This document shows, piece after piece, positions 51,902 to 61,166 of a stretch of 64,000 bases of DNA. The first letter of the stretch is position 1. Each line of letters opens with the position of its first letter. Under the pieces are notes generated by a model, which saw only the letters and a program-made list of their open reading frames with translations, did not search any database and was not told the origin of the DNA. Origin of the DNA: an uncultured Ruminococcus sp. Lineage in GTDB: Bacteria; Bacillota; Clostridia; Oscillospirales; Ruminococcaceae. The position numbers and the translations under genes were made by a program. The stretch spans positions 9,469 to 73,468 of the forward strand of contig CAJTLC010000010.1 of assembly GCA_910576995.1 (NCBI GenBank), read 5' to 3'.

Positions 51902-52848
51902 GAGATAACTCCCGCAACGGCGTCGATAAGTTTCCGTTTAGCCGATTCAAGATTGCCTTCGACCGTGCATCCGGCTGCTTTCGCATGGCCTCCGCCGCCG
52001 AGAATATGGCATATATCTGAAACGTTCACAGAATCCGCCGAACGGAACGAGCAGCGGAATACTCCGGGTTCGCGCTCTTTCATAAGAATGCCGACCTCCG
52101 TATTTTCAAGCTGTATAGTCATGGGAGCAAGTCCCTCAAACTCGTCAAAGCTTACGCCGAGATTTCCCATCATTTCCTGAGTTACAGCGGCGATAACAAG
52201 TCTGCCTCCGAGATATTCTTCCATAAGTCCAGCAAATTTCGCCTCCAGAAGCATTCTGCCCCTTGATTTGACTTCGAACATATATCTGTTTATCCTTGCG
52301 AAATTTATATCGTAGCTGCGCTTCATTTCCGCTGCTATCTCATGAGCGCGCGGAGTTGTACAGTCGTAGCGGAAACAGCCCGAATCCGTGGCTATCCCGG
52401 TATAGAGACACATTGCGCAGTGACGGTTTATTTCAACCCCCATAAACTTTGCAAGATCATATATTATTTCGCAGGCTGCCGCAGCTTTCGGACGGAGAAG
52501 CGTCTTTTCCGCGTAATTTTTATTCGATTCGTGATGATCGATACAAAGCTGCACGCGGTCGCCGTAAATATCCTTATAACCGCCCATAAGTTTGGTGTCG
52601 GCAATATCGACGGCAATTACGGTCTTAGGCTCAAAATCTTCTCCCGCGCCAACGTTCGTCAGAAAATCATAACGATGCGGAAATTCATCGCTGCATACAA
52701 CGCGGCTTCTTATGCCAAGCTCCGACAATATCTCTTTCAGTCCGAATCCTGCTCCGATGCAGTCGCCGTCGGGACTCTGATGTGTAATTATAACAGCATC
52801 CTCGCAATTTCGGAGGAAAGTTTCCGCTTCACCATATCCTATAAACAT
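51898..52848 (-). CDS. nrnA: DHH-family oligoribonuclease/pAp phosphatase NrnA
   Basis: NrnA degrades short RNA oligonucleotides and dephosphorylates pAp. DHH motifs are ITHQSPDGDCIGAGFGL, VIAVDIADT, LCIDHHESN and ATDSGCFRYDCTT; the DHHA1 domain ends with the substrate-binding GGGGHAKAAGC. Length 316 fits the family. It sits between rbfA and truB, the common position in Firmicutes translation operons. Confidence 0.94.
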   Translation of the reverse strand: MFIGYGEAETFLRNCEDAVIITHQSPDGDCIGAGFGLKEILSELGIRSRVVCSDEFPHRYDFLTNVGAGEDFEPKTVIAVDIADTKLMGGYKDIYGDRVQLCIDHHESNKNYAEKTLLRPKAAAACEIIYDLAKFMGVEINRHCAMCLYTGIATDSGCFRYDCTTPRAHEIAAEMKRSYDINFARINRYMFEVKSRGRMLLEAKFAGLMEEYLGGRLVIAAVTQEMMGNLGVSFDEFEGLAPMTIQLENTEVGILMKEREPGVFRCSFRSADSVNVSDICHILGGGGHAKAAGCTVEGNLESAKRKLIDAVAGVIS

Positions 52849-52858
52849 TGTCCGCTCC

Positions 52859-53197
52859 TTACAGTAGATCGTTTAATTTTTTGCTTATCTCCGCGCCTCT
52901 TTCAATAGATGAATCCGCAATAAAAGTAAGTTCCGGAGATTTGCGCATTTTCAGTCTGTGAAAAAGTTCGCGTCTTATGAATCCTGCCGCGCTTTTAAGT
53001 CCATGCACGGAATTTTTCGTATTCTCGATACCTGACAGACTCGAAACGTATATCTTACAGTTGGACATATCGCCCGAAAGATCAGCCCTGACGATCGTCA
53101 GGAGCGGATCTATTCTCGGATCTTTGAGTTCGCGCAGAATAGCGGTCATTTCTCGTTTTATATCTTCAGCCATGCGGCTTGTTTTATAATTTGCCAT
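52859..53197 (-). CDS. rbfA: 30S ribosome-binding factor A
   Basis: RbfA helps late maturation of the 30S subunit. The 112-residue protein begins MANYKTSRMAEDIKREMTAILRELKDPRI and contains the KH-like fold segment LTIVRADLSGDMSNCKIYVSSL. The ATG at 53197 lies 9 bases after GAGG; a TTG upstream that overlaps the infB stop is not needed. Confidence 0.94.
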   Translation of the reverse strand: MANYKTSRMAEDIKREMTAILRELKDPRIDPLLTIVRADLSGDMSNCKIYVSSLSGIENTKNSVHGLKSAAGFIRRELFHRLKMRKSPELTFIADSSIERGAEISKKLNDLL

Positions 53198-53202
53198 ATA
53201 TA

Positions 53203-55800
53203 TCAATCCTCGCGGTATTCTTCAACTGTGTAAGTCTCGAAAATATCGCCTTCCTTAACGTCGCTGAACTTTTCAAGGCTGATACCGCACTCGTAGCCCT
53301 CCGCAACTTCCTTGGCGTCGTCCTTGAAACGCTTCAGACCTGCGATCTTATCGTCTGCAATGATAATACCGTCGCGGACAACTCGTACCTGACAGCCTCT
53401 GACAGCCTTACCGCTAAGCACATAGCTTCCTGCGACCATGCCGACATTCGAAATCTTATAGACCTGACGAACCTCGATTCTTCCAAGTTCTACATCGCGG
53501 AACTTAGGTGCAAGCATACCCTTCATAGCGGTAGATATCTCTTCGATAGCGTCGTAGATAATGCGGTACAGACGGATATCGACACCGTCGCGCACAGCAT
53601 TTTCGGCAGCCACGGGATCGGGTCTTACGTTAAAACCTACAATGATAGCGTTGGAAGCGCTTGCAAGCATAACGTCGCTTTCCTTGACTGCTCCGACCGC
53701 TCCGTGAATAACGCGCACTCTTACTTCATTATTTGAAAGCTTTTCGAGAGACTGCTTAACGGCTTCAACAGAACCCTGAACGTCAGCTTTGACGATAACA
53801 GGCAGTTCCTTGATCTCGCCCTCTGCTATCTGGCTGAACAAATTGTCAAGAGTTACCTTGCGGTAAGAGTTGAACTGTTCCTGTTTAGCTTCATGCTTAC
53901 GCTGTTCAACGAGTTCGCGGGCAAGTCTTTCATCTTCGACTGCATTGAAAATATCGCCTGCGCTCGGAACTTCCGCAAGACCCGTTATCTCTACAGGAAC
54001 GGACGGGCCTGCCGATTTAACGGTTCTGCCCTTATCGTTGGTCATAACGCGGACGCGTCCGACAGCAGTTCCTGCAATAAGAACGTCGCCCTGTCTGAGA
54101 GTACCGTTCTGAACGAGAAGAGTTGCGATAGGACCTCTGCCCTTGTCGAGACGAGCTTCGATAACAGTACCCTTTGCAAGTCTTTCGGGATTTGCCTTGA
54201 GATCCTGAACCTCCGCAACGAGAAGAACGTTTTCAAGAAGTTCGTCTATGCCCTCGCCCGTTTTTGCAGATACTGGAACGCAGATGATATCGCCGCCCCA
54301 ATCTTCGCATACGAGGTCATATTTAGTAAGCTCTTCCTTGATACGGTCGGGATTTGCGCCTTCCTTATCCATTTTGTTGATAGCAACTATGATCTGTACG
54401 CCTGCAGATTTAGCATGGTTGATAGACTCTACCGTCTGCGGCATGATACCGTCGTCGGCAGCTACAACGAGGATAGCAATATCCGTGATATTCGCGCCTC
54501 TTGCACGCATTGAAGTGAAGGCTTCATGTCCGGGAGTATCGAGGAACGTAATGTTCTGACCGTTTATCTTTACCTGATAAGCGCCGATATGCTGCGTGAT
54601 GCCGCCTGCCTCTCCTGCCGCGACATGGGCGTTTCTGATACGGTCGAGGATAGAAGTTTTACCGTGATCGACGTGACCCATAACAACGACTACGGGGCAG
54701 CGCGATTCGAGATTTGTATCGTCGTCGTCGCTATCGTCGATAAGACGTTCTTCGATCGTAACGATAACTTCCTTTTCAACCTTTGCGCCCATTTCCTCGG
54801 CAACGAGAGAAGCCGTATCGAAATCGATCTCCTGATTGATAGAAGCCATAACGCCGAGATTCATCAGCTTTTTGATAACGTCTGTAGCCGTAGCTTTAAG
54901 ACGCGCCGCAAGTTCGCCGACCGTTATGGAATCGGGGATCATAACCTTAAGCTGTTGTTTTCTTGCGCGCTCCAGTTCCAGTCTTTTAAGCTTTTCAGCT
55001 TCTGATTCTTTTCTGGAAAACTGCTGACGGTTTCTCTGTGCGGATTTCTGATTGATCTTCTGCTTCTTGGACGAATAATTATCGCCGCCGTGCTTACGGC
55101 TGCTTCCCGAGGCCATCTGATCGTAACGCTCGTTGTACTTATCAAGATCGATATAACTTCCGCGCGTATCTACCGTTCTGCGCTGAGTAGCGGTAGAAGC
55201 TGTTTCCGATGAAAAAGTGGTATTAAGCTTAGTACTTTCCCCGCGGTCTCTCGCCTTGGGCTGCTCCTTTTCCTTTTTCTTCTTTTTATCAGCTTTTTTC
55301 TCTGAATTCTTCGGAGCGTTGTTTTTCGCTTCGTCAGCCGTATTTTTTACGTTCTCCGTCTTTTTGGATTCCGCGGGCTTTTCAGCCTTTGCTTCAGCGG
55401 CAGGCGCAGACTTCTTTGCCTCTTCTGCTGCCGCATTCTGTTTTTTCACGGGTTGTTCGGATATTTTCACCTCTTTTTTAGGGGCGCTTTTAGCCTTTGT
55501 GGATTTTTCTGTTTTTTCTTTTTTAGAATCCTGCTTCATCTTTTTCTCCTGTTTGGGTTCAGATTTCAACTCGGTCTTTTTTTCTGGTTTCGGGTCATTT
55601 TTTGAAGCGAAATACTCGTCGAACGAGCTTACCTCATTTGCCTTCGTATGATTTTCGAGAAGGCAGTTCATCTCCTCTTCCGTAAGACCTGAAGAAGTCT
55701 TTTTCTTTGTATCGCCCTTCGCCGCGAAAAAATCCACGATCTTCTGAGCGGATATATTAAGATCTTTAGCTGCGTCGCTGATTTTTATTTTTTTTGCCAT
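53203..55800 (-). CDS. infB: Translation initiation factor IF-2
   Basis: This 865-residue IF-2 has a short helical N-terminus ([20 protein letters not shown]), a long low-complexity Lys/Glu/Ala linker (about 60-240), a second IF2_N module ([28 protein letters not shown]) and the GTPase with [17 protein letters not shown] and NKMDK. The C-terminal domains bind initiator tRNA. The lysine-rich linker is longer than in E. coli relative to the core, but such linkers vary widely. It is followed at once by rbfA. Confidence 0.97.
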   Translation of the reverse strand: MAKKIKISDAAKDLNISAQKIVDFFAAKGDTKKKTSSGLTEEEMNCLLENHTKANEVSSFDEYFASKNDPKPEKKTELKSEPKQEKKMKQDSKKEKTEKSTKAKSAPKKEVKISEQPVKKQNAAAEEAKKSAPAAEAKAEKPAESKKTENVKNTADEAKNNAPKNSEKKADKKKKKEKEQPKARDRGESTKLNTTFSSETASTATQRRTVDTRGSYIDLDKYNERYDQMASGSSRKHGGDNYSSKKQKINQKSAQRNRQQFSRKESEAEKLKRLELERARKQQLKVMIPDSITVGELAARLKATATDVIKKLMNLGVMASINQEIDFDTASLVAEEMGAKVEKEVIVTIEERLIDDSDDDDTNLESRCPVVVVMGHVDHGKTSILDRIRNAHVAAGEAGGITQHIGAYQVKINGQNITFLDTPGHEAFTSMRARGANITDIAILVVAADDGIMPQTVESINHAKSAGVQIIVAINKMDKEGANPDRIKEELTKYDLVCEDWGGDIICVPVSAKTGEGIDELLENVLLVAEVQDLKANPERLAKGTVIEARLDKGRGPIATLLVQNGTLRQGDVLIAGTAVGRVRVMTNDKGRTVKSAGPSVPVEITGLAEVPSAGDIFNAVEDERLARELVEQRKHEAKQEQFNSYRKVTLDNLFSQIAEGEIKELPVIVKADVQGSVEAVKQSLEKLSNNEVRVRVIHGAVGAVKESDVMLASASNAIIVGFNVRPDPVAAENAVRDGVDIRLYRIIYDAIEEISTAMKGMLAPKFRDVELGRIEVRQVYKISNVGMVAGSYVLSGKAVRGCQVRVVRDGIIIADDKIAGLKRFKDDAKEVAEGYECGISLEKFSDVKEGDIFETYTVEEYRED

Positions 55801-55860
55801 AGGCGGAATTCCTCCTTATTATCTGCTGCAAAATTGCAGCCGTGAAAACGAATGTATTAT

Positions 55861-56169
55861 TTACAATGATTTTCCGAATCCATTTGCAAAGCCCTCGTCG
55901 CATATGGCAAGTACGGCGGTTTCCTTTCCGCACAATCTGCCTATATCCGATTTTTCCAGAAGAACGTCGTACGCCGCGACGCTGGACTTTTCGCAGAAGA
56001 AGCGTATCTCCTTTGCGGTTTTCGGCGAAGCGTCGGCAGCGATAAGTACGCAGAATGCTTTTCCTCCAACGACGGCTTCTTTTGCGCTGTCAAATCCCTT
56101 GACCGCCCTGCCCGCTTTAATGCAGATCGACAGCAGATCAGCTGTCTTTCGTTTCTTTTCCGAGTTCAT
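55861..56169 (-). CDS. ylxQ: Ribosomal L7Ae-like protein YlxQ
   Basis: A 102-residue L7Ae/L30e-fold RNA-binding protein: KTADLLSICIKAGRAVKGFDSAKEAVVGGKAFCVLIAADASPKTAKEI, then FCEKSSV...DIGRLCGKETAVLAICDEGFA. YlxQ-type proteins bind K-turn RNA; the cellular role is open. It overlaps the ylxR gene by 32 bases and lies 60 bp before infB, the standard nusA-ylxR-ylxQ-infB arrangement. Confidence 0.93.
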   Translation of the reverse strand: MNSEKKRKTADLLSICIKAGRAVKGFDSAKEAVVGGKAFCVLIAADASPKTAKEIRFFCEKSSVAAYDVLLEKSDIGRLCGKETAVLAICDEGFANGFGKSL

Positions 56170-56416
56170 CGGTCATCACCTCATAAACGCTCTCTTCTAT
56201 TTTACATGAGAATGATTTTTCTAATCTGCGCATTTTACGAGCCTTTTCAAAGCATTCCGCACTGCGGCAGATATATGCGCCCCTGCCGTTTTTCTTTCCA
56301 GTAAAATCAAGGCTTATCTCGCCCTCCGGTGATTTCACAACGCGCATCAGCTCCTTTTTCGGCTTCATTTCACCGCAGCCAAGGCACATTCTCATTGGTA
56401 TTTTTACCGTCTTCAT
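56138..56416 (-). CDS. ylxR: YlxR-family RNA-binding protein (DUF448)
   Basis: A 92-residue protein with the YlxR hallmarks: MRMCLGCGEMKPKKELMRVV, then DFTGKKNGRGAYICRSAECFEKA and a basic helix. The GRGAY motif is diagnostic. In Bacillus YlxR acts as a nucleoid-associated regulator and in other bacteria it binds RNase P. It starts 2 bp after nusA and runs into ylxQ. Confidence 0.95.
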   Translation of the reverse strand: MKTVKIPMRMCLGCGEMKPKKELMRVVKSPEGEISLDFTGKKNGRGAYICRSAECFEKARKMRRLEKSFSCKIEESVYEVMTDELGKETKDS

Positions 56417-56418
56417 AA

Positions 56419-57702
56419 TTATTCCTCAGCGCTGTCCGCATCGGACTCTTCTTCGGGCTGCTCTTCATTTTCAGCAGTTTCTTCGGTATTTTCAGCGGTC
56501 TCTGCAATTTCTTCAGTTGCGGACTCTTCAATCTGATTTTCCTCAATAACTTCCTCAGCCGAAATTTCTGTATCGGTATTTTCCTCAACTTCGGAAACTT
56601 CCTCAATTACTTTCTCCGCAATCTTAAAATCGTCGCTGAGTTCCGGAGCGGCTTCGCCCGTAATGCTGTCGAACTGCGGCTTTATGTCTATCTTATATCC
56701 TGTAAGCTTAGCGGCAAGTTTAGCGTTCTGACCGGCTTTTCCTATCGCAAGCGAAAGCTGATCGTTCGGAACAACTACCGTGCAGTTTTTCTCCTCTGCC
56801 GAAGTAATTATGGTTTTCAGCGCCTCCGCCGGAGCAAGCGCGCGTGCAATAAATTCCTCGGGCACTTCGCTCCACGGGATAACGTCGATCTTTTCGCCGC
56901 TCAGTTCGTTTACAATAGCCGTAACTCTCGATCTTTTCGGACCGATACAAGCGCCGACTGCGTCAACGTTGCTGTCTTTCGACCATACCGCGATCTTAGT
57001 GCGCGAACCTGCCTCACGGGAAATAGACTTGACCTCGACCGTTCCGTCGTAAATTTCCGGAACTTCCATTTCGAAAAGACGCTTTACAAGATCTTTATGA
57101 GTACGCGATATCTTAATTATAGGCTTTTTGGTCTTTCCGACGATGCCTGTGATAAACACCTTTACGGTCTGACCTTCCTTGAGCGTTTCATTCGGTATCT
57201 GCTCATTTTTAAACAGATAAAGTTCCGTTCCCTCATAAACCACGGTAGCAGTACCTCTGCCGGGTTCTATCTGCGAAACCTTTGCAATTATGCAGTCATG
57301 CTCTTTAGATTCAAATTTATTGAGCATCTGGTCGCGGCTTATCTCTCTGAGATCGCCTTTTATTGACTGTTTCGCGGAAAGCGCCGCCATTCTTCCAAGT
57401 TTTGAGATATCGATCTCCTTGAGAATATTTCCGCCTACAACGGCATTGGGATCGATAGTTCTCGCCGCGGCGATATTTATTTCATTTTCATCGATCGGCT
57501 CGTCGTCGATTATCTCCTGAACGATATACATTGCAAATTTTTTAGTTGCGGGATCGATCTCGACTCTTATTCTGTCCTCGCTGTGCGGATATGCTCTTTT
57601 AGCGGCTTTCAGCATTGCCGTCTTGACTTTTTCTATAAGAACGTCAGTCCCGACGCTGTTTTCCTCGCCAAGCATTTGCAGCGCGTCAAAAAAGTTTTCC
57701 AT
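56419..57702 (-). CDS. nusA: Transcription termination/antitermination factor NusA
   Basis: NusA binds RNA polymerase and nascent RNA. The 427-residue protein has the N-terminal polymerase-binding domain, an S1 domain (HDCIIAKVSQIEPGRGTATVVYEGTELYLF), and two KH domains (VDAVGACIGPKRSRVTAIVNELSGEKIDVI and LSLAIGKAGQNAKLAAKLTGYKIDI). After residue 350 comes an unusually Glu-rich tail instead of the acidic repeats of E. coli; such tails are common in Clostridia. Confidence 0.96.
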   Translation of the reverse strand: MENFFDALQMLGEENSVGTDVLIEKVKTAMLKAAKRAYPHSEDRIRVEIDPATKKFAMYIVQEIIDDEPIDENEINIAAARTIDPNAVVGGNILKEIDISKLGRMAALSAKQSIKGDLREISRDQMLNKFESKEHDCIIAKVSQIEPGRGTATVVYEGTELYLFKNEQIPNETLKEGQTVKVFITGIVGKTKKPIIKISRTHKDLVKRLFEMEVPEIYDGTVEVKSISREAGSRTKIAVWSKDSNVDAVGACIGPKRSRVTAIVNELSGEKIDVIPWSEVPEEFIARALAPAEALKTIITSAEEKNCTVVVPNDQLSLAIGKAGQNAKLAAKLTGYKIDIKPQFDSITGEAAPELSDDFKIAEKVIEEVSEVEENTDTEISAEEVIEENQIEESATEEIAETAENTEETAENEEQPEEESDADSAEE

Positions 57703-57719
57703 TTCAAATTCCTCCAGTA

Positions 57720-58196
57720 TTATTCAAAATCAAACCATAGCTTAACGAAAGCGATGTCCGAAAGCGGATATTTTTTCTCATTTCCCTCTTCGCCGCAGAC
57801 AGTGATCTCATTTTTATCCGCGCCTTTGAGGTAAGCGGCGATCTCCTTTTCGCCGTCTATACTTCTTATGAAGCGAATGCGTACCTTGTCGCCCTCGCAG
57901 ACTTCAAAATGCTCTTCTTTCAGCAGTTCCCTTTCGAGACCTGCCGAACCTATTTCAAGAGTATAACTCTGCGGAATAGGATCTTTTTCGTCAAGAAGCT
58001 TATTGACGGGTTCGGTAACTTTTTCGCAGTCCCCGATCGTTATTCCCTCGTCGCAGTCGATAAATATACGCAGATACCATGCCGCGCCCTCCTTGACGTA
58101 GCATACGTCCCAAAGGTAATATCCAAGTTCGTCGGTAATAGGCTTGACAAGATCATATATCTTCTGTTCTGTTCCGCCGAATTTTTTTAATTTCAT
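57720..58196 (-). CDS. rimP: Ribosome maturation factor RimP
   Basis: RimP is needed for 30S maturation. The 158-residue protein shows LGYYLWDVCYVKEGAAWYLRIFIDCDEGITIGDCEKVTEPVNKLLDEKDPIPQSYTLEIGSAGLERELL in conserved segments (VTEP, LEIGSAGLER), followed by the SH3-like C-terminal domain. It opens the translation operon; its promoter and a leader hairpin are described separately. Confidence 0.95.
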   Translation of the reverse strand: MKLKKFGGTEQKIYDLVKPITDELGYYLWDVCYVKEGAAWYLRIFIDCDEGITIGDCEKVTEPVNKLLDEKDPIPQSYTLEIGSAGLERELLKEEHFEVCEGDKVRIRFIRSIDGEKEIAAYLKGADKNEITVCGEEGNEKKYPLSDIAFVKLWFDFE

Positions 58197-58237
58197 TCAA
58201 ACGCTCCTTTCGTCAGCAGATATGCCATACAAATTGA

Positions 58238-58259
58238 AAGACCGGAAGTTTCCGGTCTT
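58238..58259 (-). other. Perfect hairpin in the rimP operon leader
   Basis: AAGACCGGAA and TTCCGGTCTT are a perfect 10-bp palindrome with 2 central bases, placed about 15-35 bases after the predicted transcription start. No T run follows. It may stabilise the 5' end of the long operon message or be a protein-binding site. Confidence 0.6.
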
Positions 58260-58281
58260 AGCATAATTATCATCTTATGAT

Positions 58282-58310
58282 ATTATATCACAGTTGAACG
58301 GAAAAATCAA
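58282..58310 (-). promoter_or_regulatory. Promoter of the rimP-nusA-infB operon
   Basis: TTGATT (58305-58310), 17-bp spacer ending in TGTGA, TATAAT (58282-58287) on the minus strand. Confidence 0.8.
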
Positions 58311-58365
58311 GTACTTCAGGGGATTTTTTCAAGCAGGCAGTACTTATTGTCAATTTGCACAAATT

Positions 58366-58444
58366 AACCTGCGTTCATTAAGTAAGATATGCGTACTTTT
58401 CAGCATAATATGCCGAAAATGCATCCTCACAACAAACGCAGGTT
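58366..58444. repeat. Family A-like inverted repeat upstream of the rimP operon
   Basis: AACCTGCGTT and AACGCAGGTT bound about 80 bp whose interior contains TGCCGAAAATGCAT, resembling the family A interior. The right boundary runs into AGAGACTGTTTAAAAT (58448-58463), another family A end that supplies the last bases and stop of the next gene. Confidence 0.5.
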
Positions 58445-58456
58445 CTTAGAGACTGT

Positions 58457-59074
58457 TTAAAATCCCGTTGCGGCGGTACTACTCGTATCCGTATTGATAC
58501 CTGCCGCGTCGGAAGAACTGAGCGAAGGAACTGCAATATCCGAGCCTGCCGAAGTGTCGGCAACCGATACTCTGATCTGCACTTCAACGCCGGGAAGATT
58601 GTCAAAGCTGAGTATAACGAAAGTTTCACCGCGCGCAACGCCCGTGATGTGTCCGTAATTATCGACGGTAGCGACAGCCGGATCAAGCGAAGTCCATACT
58701 TCGTTCGCTTCGGAAGTGTTTTCGGGATATCCGCTGATAAAAGGCATCTTCATTTCGCCCTCGTTAAGGTAGACTTCCGTCATATCTATCTGTACCTGAG
58801 CCGCAAGCGGATGAGTAGTCGTAGCTGGAGCAGTCGTAAGCTGAGGAGCAGTCGTCGTCGCCATAGCCGAAGCAGTAGTTGTATTTTTCTCCTTATTCGA
58901 GCCTTTTTTGCTCTCGCCGCTGTTCGAGCAGCTGTTGGCGATAATTATAAACAGTATCAATATAACAAGGCAAATCACGACGACTCCGCCGAGCTGCCTG
59001 TTTCTGATCATTTCCTTAGTTACTTTCTTCTTGGGTCTCGTCTCATTGCTGTTCTCCATATTGTTGTTCTCCAT
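58457..59074 (-). CDS. Membrane-anchored protein with bacterial Ig-like domain
   Basis: A 205-residue type II-like membrane protein: charged N-terminus, membrane segment at about 29-47, Thr/Ala-rich stalk (about 55-90) and a single BIG2-like domain (about 95-170: IDMTEVYLNEGEMKMPFISGYPENTSEANEVWTSLDPAVATVDNYGHITGVARGETFVILSF). Such domains occur in surface adhesion or wall-associated proteins. The stop TAA lies inside a family A repeat end, so the last few residues may differ from the ancestral form. Confidence 0.8.
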   Translation of the reverse strand: MENNNMENSNETRPKKKVTKEMIRNRQLGGVVVICLVILILFIIIANSCSNSGESKKGSNKEKNTTTASAMATTTAPQLTTAPATTTHPLAAQVQIDMTEVYLNEGEMKMPFISGYPENTSEANEVWTSLDPAVATVDNYGHITGVARGETFVILSFDNLPGVEVQIRVSVADTSAGSDIAVPSLSSSDAAGINTDTSSTAATGF

Positions 59075-59189
59075 GATGATTTCCTTCCTTTATCATTCTT
59101 CATAGCCTATTCAGACTCTCAAGCAGTACATTATCGACGTAAACCGACGAAATATCCTACTGCGTTTATTAAAATTCTTCTTAAAATAC

Positions 59190-59218
59190 ATTATATCACA
59201 CTTGGAATAAAATGTCAC
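59190..59218 (-). promoter_or_regulatory. Promoter of the Ig-like protein gene
   Basis: GTGACA (59213-59218), 17 bp ending in TGTGA, TATAAT (59190-59195) on the minus strand, about 115 bases before the start codon. Confidence 0.7.
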
Positions 59219-59293
59219 GCACTTTCTAAAAATTTTACATATTGCTGTATTCTAAATAGAATTTTTGTTACTTTTTAACAAGTTTTACAATTC

Positions 59294-60697
59294 TTATTTG
59301 TTAAAATCCTTTACTTCGCTGTCTATCGTCTTTTTCACATCGTCGCGGAGCGTATCCCATTCTGAATCTCCGCCCTCAAGCAATGCCGACGTCAGTTTAT
59401 CCATAACGCCGCGTGTTTCATAGGTATTATCATACATTTTTTCACTCATACCGTATCCGAAATCGAACACTGGAACGCAATTTTCGAGATCAATAATAGA
59501 TTGAAGAGCGTCGTACTGCTCCTTCGTCACAAAAGATTTTTTATTTTCAGTCTTGCCCGCTTTCTTTTTGGCGATCTCCTTGTACTCTTCCTGAACCGCG
59601 GCAAGTCTTTCACATTTAATATAAGCGGCTACGGCTTCGCCTTTTTGTGAATTTTTCACAAGCATTCTTGCCGAAAAATTACAGCTTATATAATTTTTAT
59701 CGGCATCGGGAGCTTTCGGGAAAGGAACTATCATAAGATCGGCATCCTTGTTTTCGGCATTGGACTCGCCCAGCGACCACGCTCCCATCGCATAAAACAG
59801 CGTAGAATTATCATTCGGGAAACAGTCCTTCCATGTGCGGTCATACAGATTCTTTTTAGCAATATCCCGCATAAAAATCTCCGCCTTTTCAATTTCGGGG
59901 TCGTCAATATTATTTGAAAATTTCTCGCCGTCGTAATTAATAACCGTATGTCCAGTGGACTGCATCGCAGCCTGACCAAACCAGCCGTTTATTCCGTATC
60001 TCGTCTGCCCGTCCGACGCTTTCGAAACAAACTTTTCCATCATCTTCATGCAAGTATCCCAATTCCATTTGCCGTCGAGGTAAAGTTTGTAGGGGTCGTC
60101 AAGCTTGTTGTCTTTGATCATTTTGCGGCTATATGTGATGATCAACGGGTCGGAAACAGCATAGGGAACTACATAATGTTCGCCGTTATACTTAAACATT
60201 TCGATCACATCGTTCATATCGTCCCAGATACCTTCGTCCATTCCCATAACGTCAAAATAAGGATCAAGCGGCTGATATCGACCTTTTATAACTCCGTTCG
60301 GGACGGCGTCCAATTCATAAGGAAACATATCCACTTCTTCGCCTGCAATTAACATAGAATCAAGCGTCGTCAGCTTTTCTGCGGAAGTTGTCGGAACAAA
60401 GCTGACAGACGCTCCGTAAACGTCCTCAAAAAGAGAAAGAGCGGCGGAACGTTCCCGATCGTCCTGCGGATTGAGATCATAATCCGCAAGCCAAGTGATA
60501 GTTTGTCCGCTTATGTCGATATTTCGTGCGGTATTCAACTCTTCAGCGACGGAACTTACGGAAATTTCGTCCGTATTTTTATAATGGCTTTCCATATCGG
60601 AAGCAGGGGATACTCTGCTGTTGCTGCACGAAACCGCTGACATCGTTATTGAAACGGCAGTGGCTGCGTATACAATTTTTACAAATTTTTTCATCAT
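59294..60697 (-). CDS. Sugar-type ABC substrate-binding lipoprotein (SBP family 1)
   Basis: A 467-residue extracellular solute-binding protein with lipobox MSAVSCSN (Cys about 25) and family 1 features: ITWLADYDLNPQ start, LFEDVYGASVSFVP, LDSMLIAGEEVDMFPY, YVVPYAVSDPLIITYSRKMI and WNWDTCMKMMEKF. Members feed CUT1-type transporters for oligosaccharides. No permeases are adjacent, so it is an orphan here. ATG 60697 lies 7 bases after GGAG. Its 5' leader carries a family A element. Confidence 0.85.
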   Translation of the reverse strand: MMKKFVKIVYAATAVSITMSAVSCSNSRVSPASDMESHYKNTDEISVSSVAEELNTARNIDISGQTITWLADYDLNPQDDRERSAALSLFEDVYGASVSFVPTTSAEKLTTLDSMLIAGEEVDMFPYELDAVPNGVIKGRYQPLDPYFDVMGMDEGIWDDMNDVIEMFKYNGEHYVVPYAVSDPLIITYSRKMIKDNKLDDPYKLYLDGKWNWDTCMKMMEKFVSKASDGQTRYGINGWFGQAAMQSTGHTVINYDGEKFSNNIDDPEIEKAEIFMRDIAKKNLYDRTWKDCFPNDNSTLFYAMGAWSLGESNAENKDADLMIVPFPKAPDADKNYISCNFSARMLVKNSQKGEAVAAYIKCERLAAVQEEYKEIAKKKAGKTENKKSFVTKEQYDALQSIIDLENCVPVFDFGYGMSEKMYDNTYETRGVMDKLTSALLEGGDSEWDTLRDDVKKTIDSEVKDFNK

Positions 60698-60711
60698 CAA
60701 GAACTCCTTTC

Positions 60712-60798
60712 TAAGAGCTTGTTCAGTAGCCTTTTATGTGCGGTTTTTCGAGCATAATTTTAACGATTACAAGGAGAAAATTTTATCAGAACTTGTTC
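60712..60798. repeat. Family A element in the leader of the sugar-binding protein gene
   Basis: TAAGAGCTTGTTCAGTAG at the left and AGAACTTGTTCTCATAT at the right are both family A-type ends. The interior TTTTCGAGCATAATTTTAACG matches the copy at 15821-15983 closely. The ends are in direct rather than inverted order, so this copy is rearranged. Confidence 0.6.
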
Positions 60799-60812
60799 TC
60801 ATATATGTATAT

Positions 60813-60841
60813 ATTATATATTCCTGAGTCGTTTCTGTCAA
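60813..60841 (-). promoter_or_regulatory. Promoter of the sugar-binding protein gene
   Basis: A consensus promoter on the minus strand: TTGACA (60836-60841), 17 bp, TATAAT (60813-60818). It is back-to-back with the ferredoxin promoter, and the family A element lies between it and the gene. Confidence 0.85.
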
Positions 60842-60868
60842 GTATTTTACTATACTAACAAAAAAAGC

Positions 60869-60897
60869 TTGATTTTTACTTATAAATATGATAAACT
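60869..60897 (+). promoter_or_regulatory. Promoter of the ferredoxin gene
   Basis: TTGATT (60869-60874), 17-bp spacer with TGA at its end, TAAACT (60892-60897), about 50 bases before the ATG. Confidence 0.65.
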
Positions 60898-60948
60898 AAC
60901 ATTAACAGGATTTTATCCTAAAAAATTCTCTATGGAGGTACTTAAATT

Positions 60949-61119
60949 ATGGCATATGTAATTTCTGACGAGTGTGTAAGCTGCGGAGCTTGCGAAGCTG
61001 AATGCCCTGTAAGCGCAATTTCCGAAGGCGATGGTAAGTACGTTATCGACGCTGACGCTTGCGTTGAGTGCGGCGCTTGCGCTGGTGTTTGCCCTGTTGG
61101 CGCTCCTTCTGCTGAATAA
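60949..61119 (+). CDS. 2[4Fe-4S] ferredoxin
   Basis: A 56-residue clostridial ferredoxin with two CxxCxxCxxxCP motifs: Cys 9, 12, 15, 19 and Cys 38, 41, 44, 48. It carries electrons between oxidoreductases such as pyruvate:ferredoxin oxidoreductase and hydrogenases. ATGGAGG precedes the ATG by 9 bases. It stands alone with its own promoter and terminator, as expected for a highly expressed carrier. Confidence 0.97.
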   Translation: MAYVISDECVSCGACEAECPVSAISEGDGKYVIDADACVECGACAGVCPVGAPSAE

Positions 61120-61137
61120 TTATACGCATACATAATT

Positions 61138-61166
61138 AAGGCTGCCTTTTTAGGCAGCCTTTTTTA
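61138..61166 (+). terminator. Terminator of the ferredoxin gene
   Basis: AAGGCTGCC and GGCAGCCTT around TTTTTTA, followed by TTTTTT. The T run touches the left end of a family A repeat. Confidence 0.9.
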
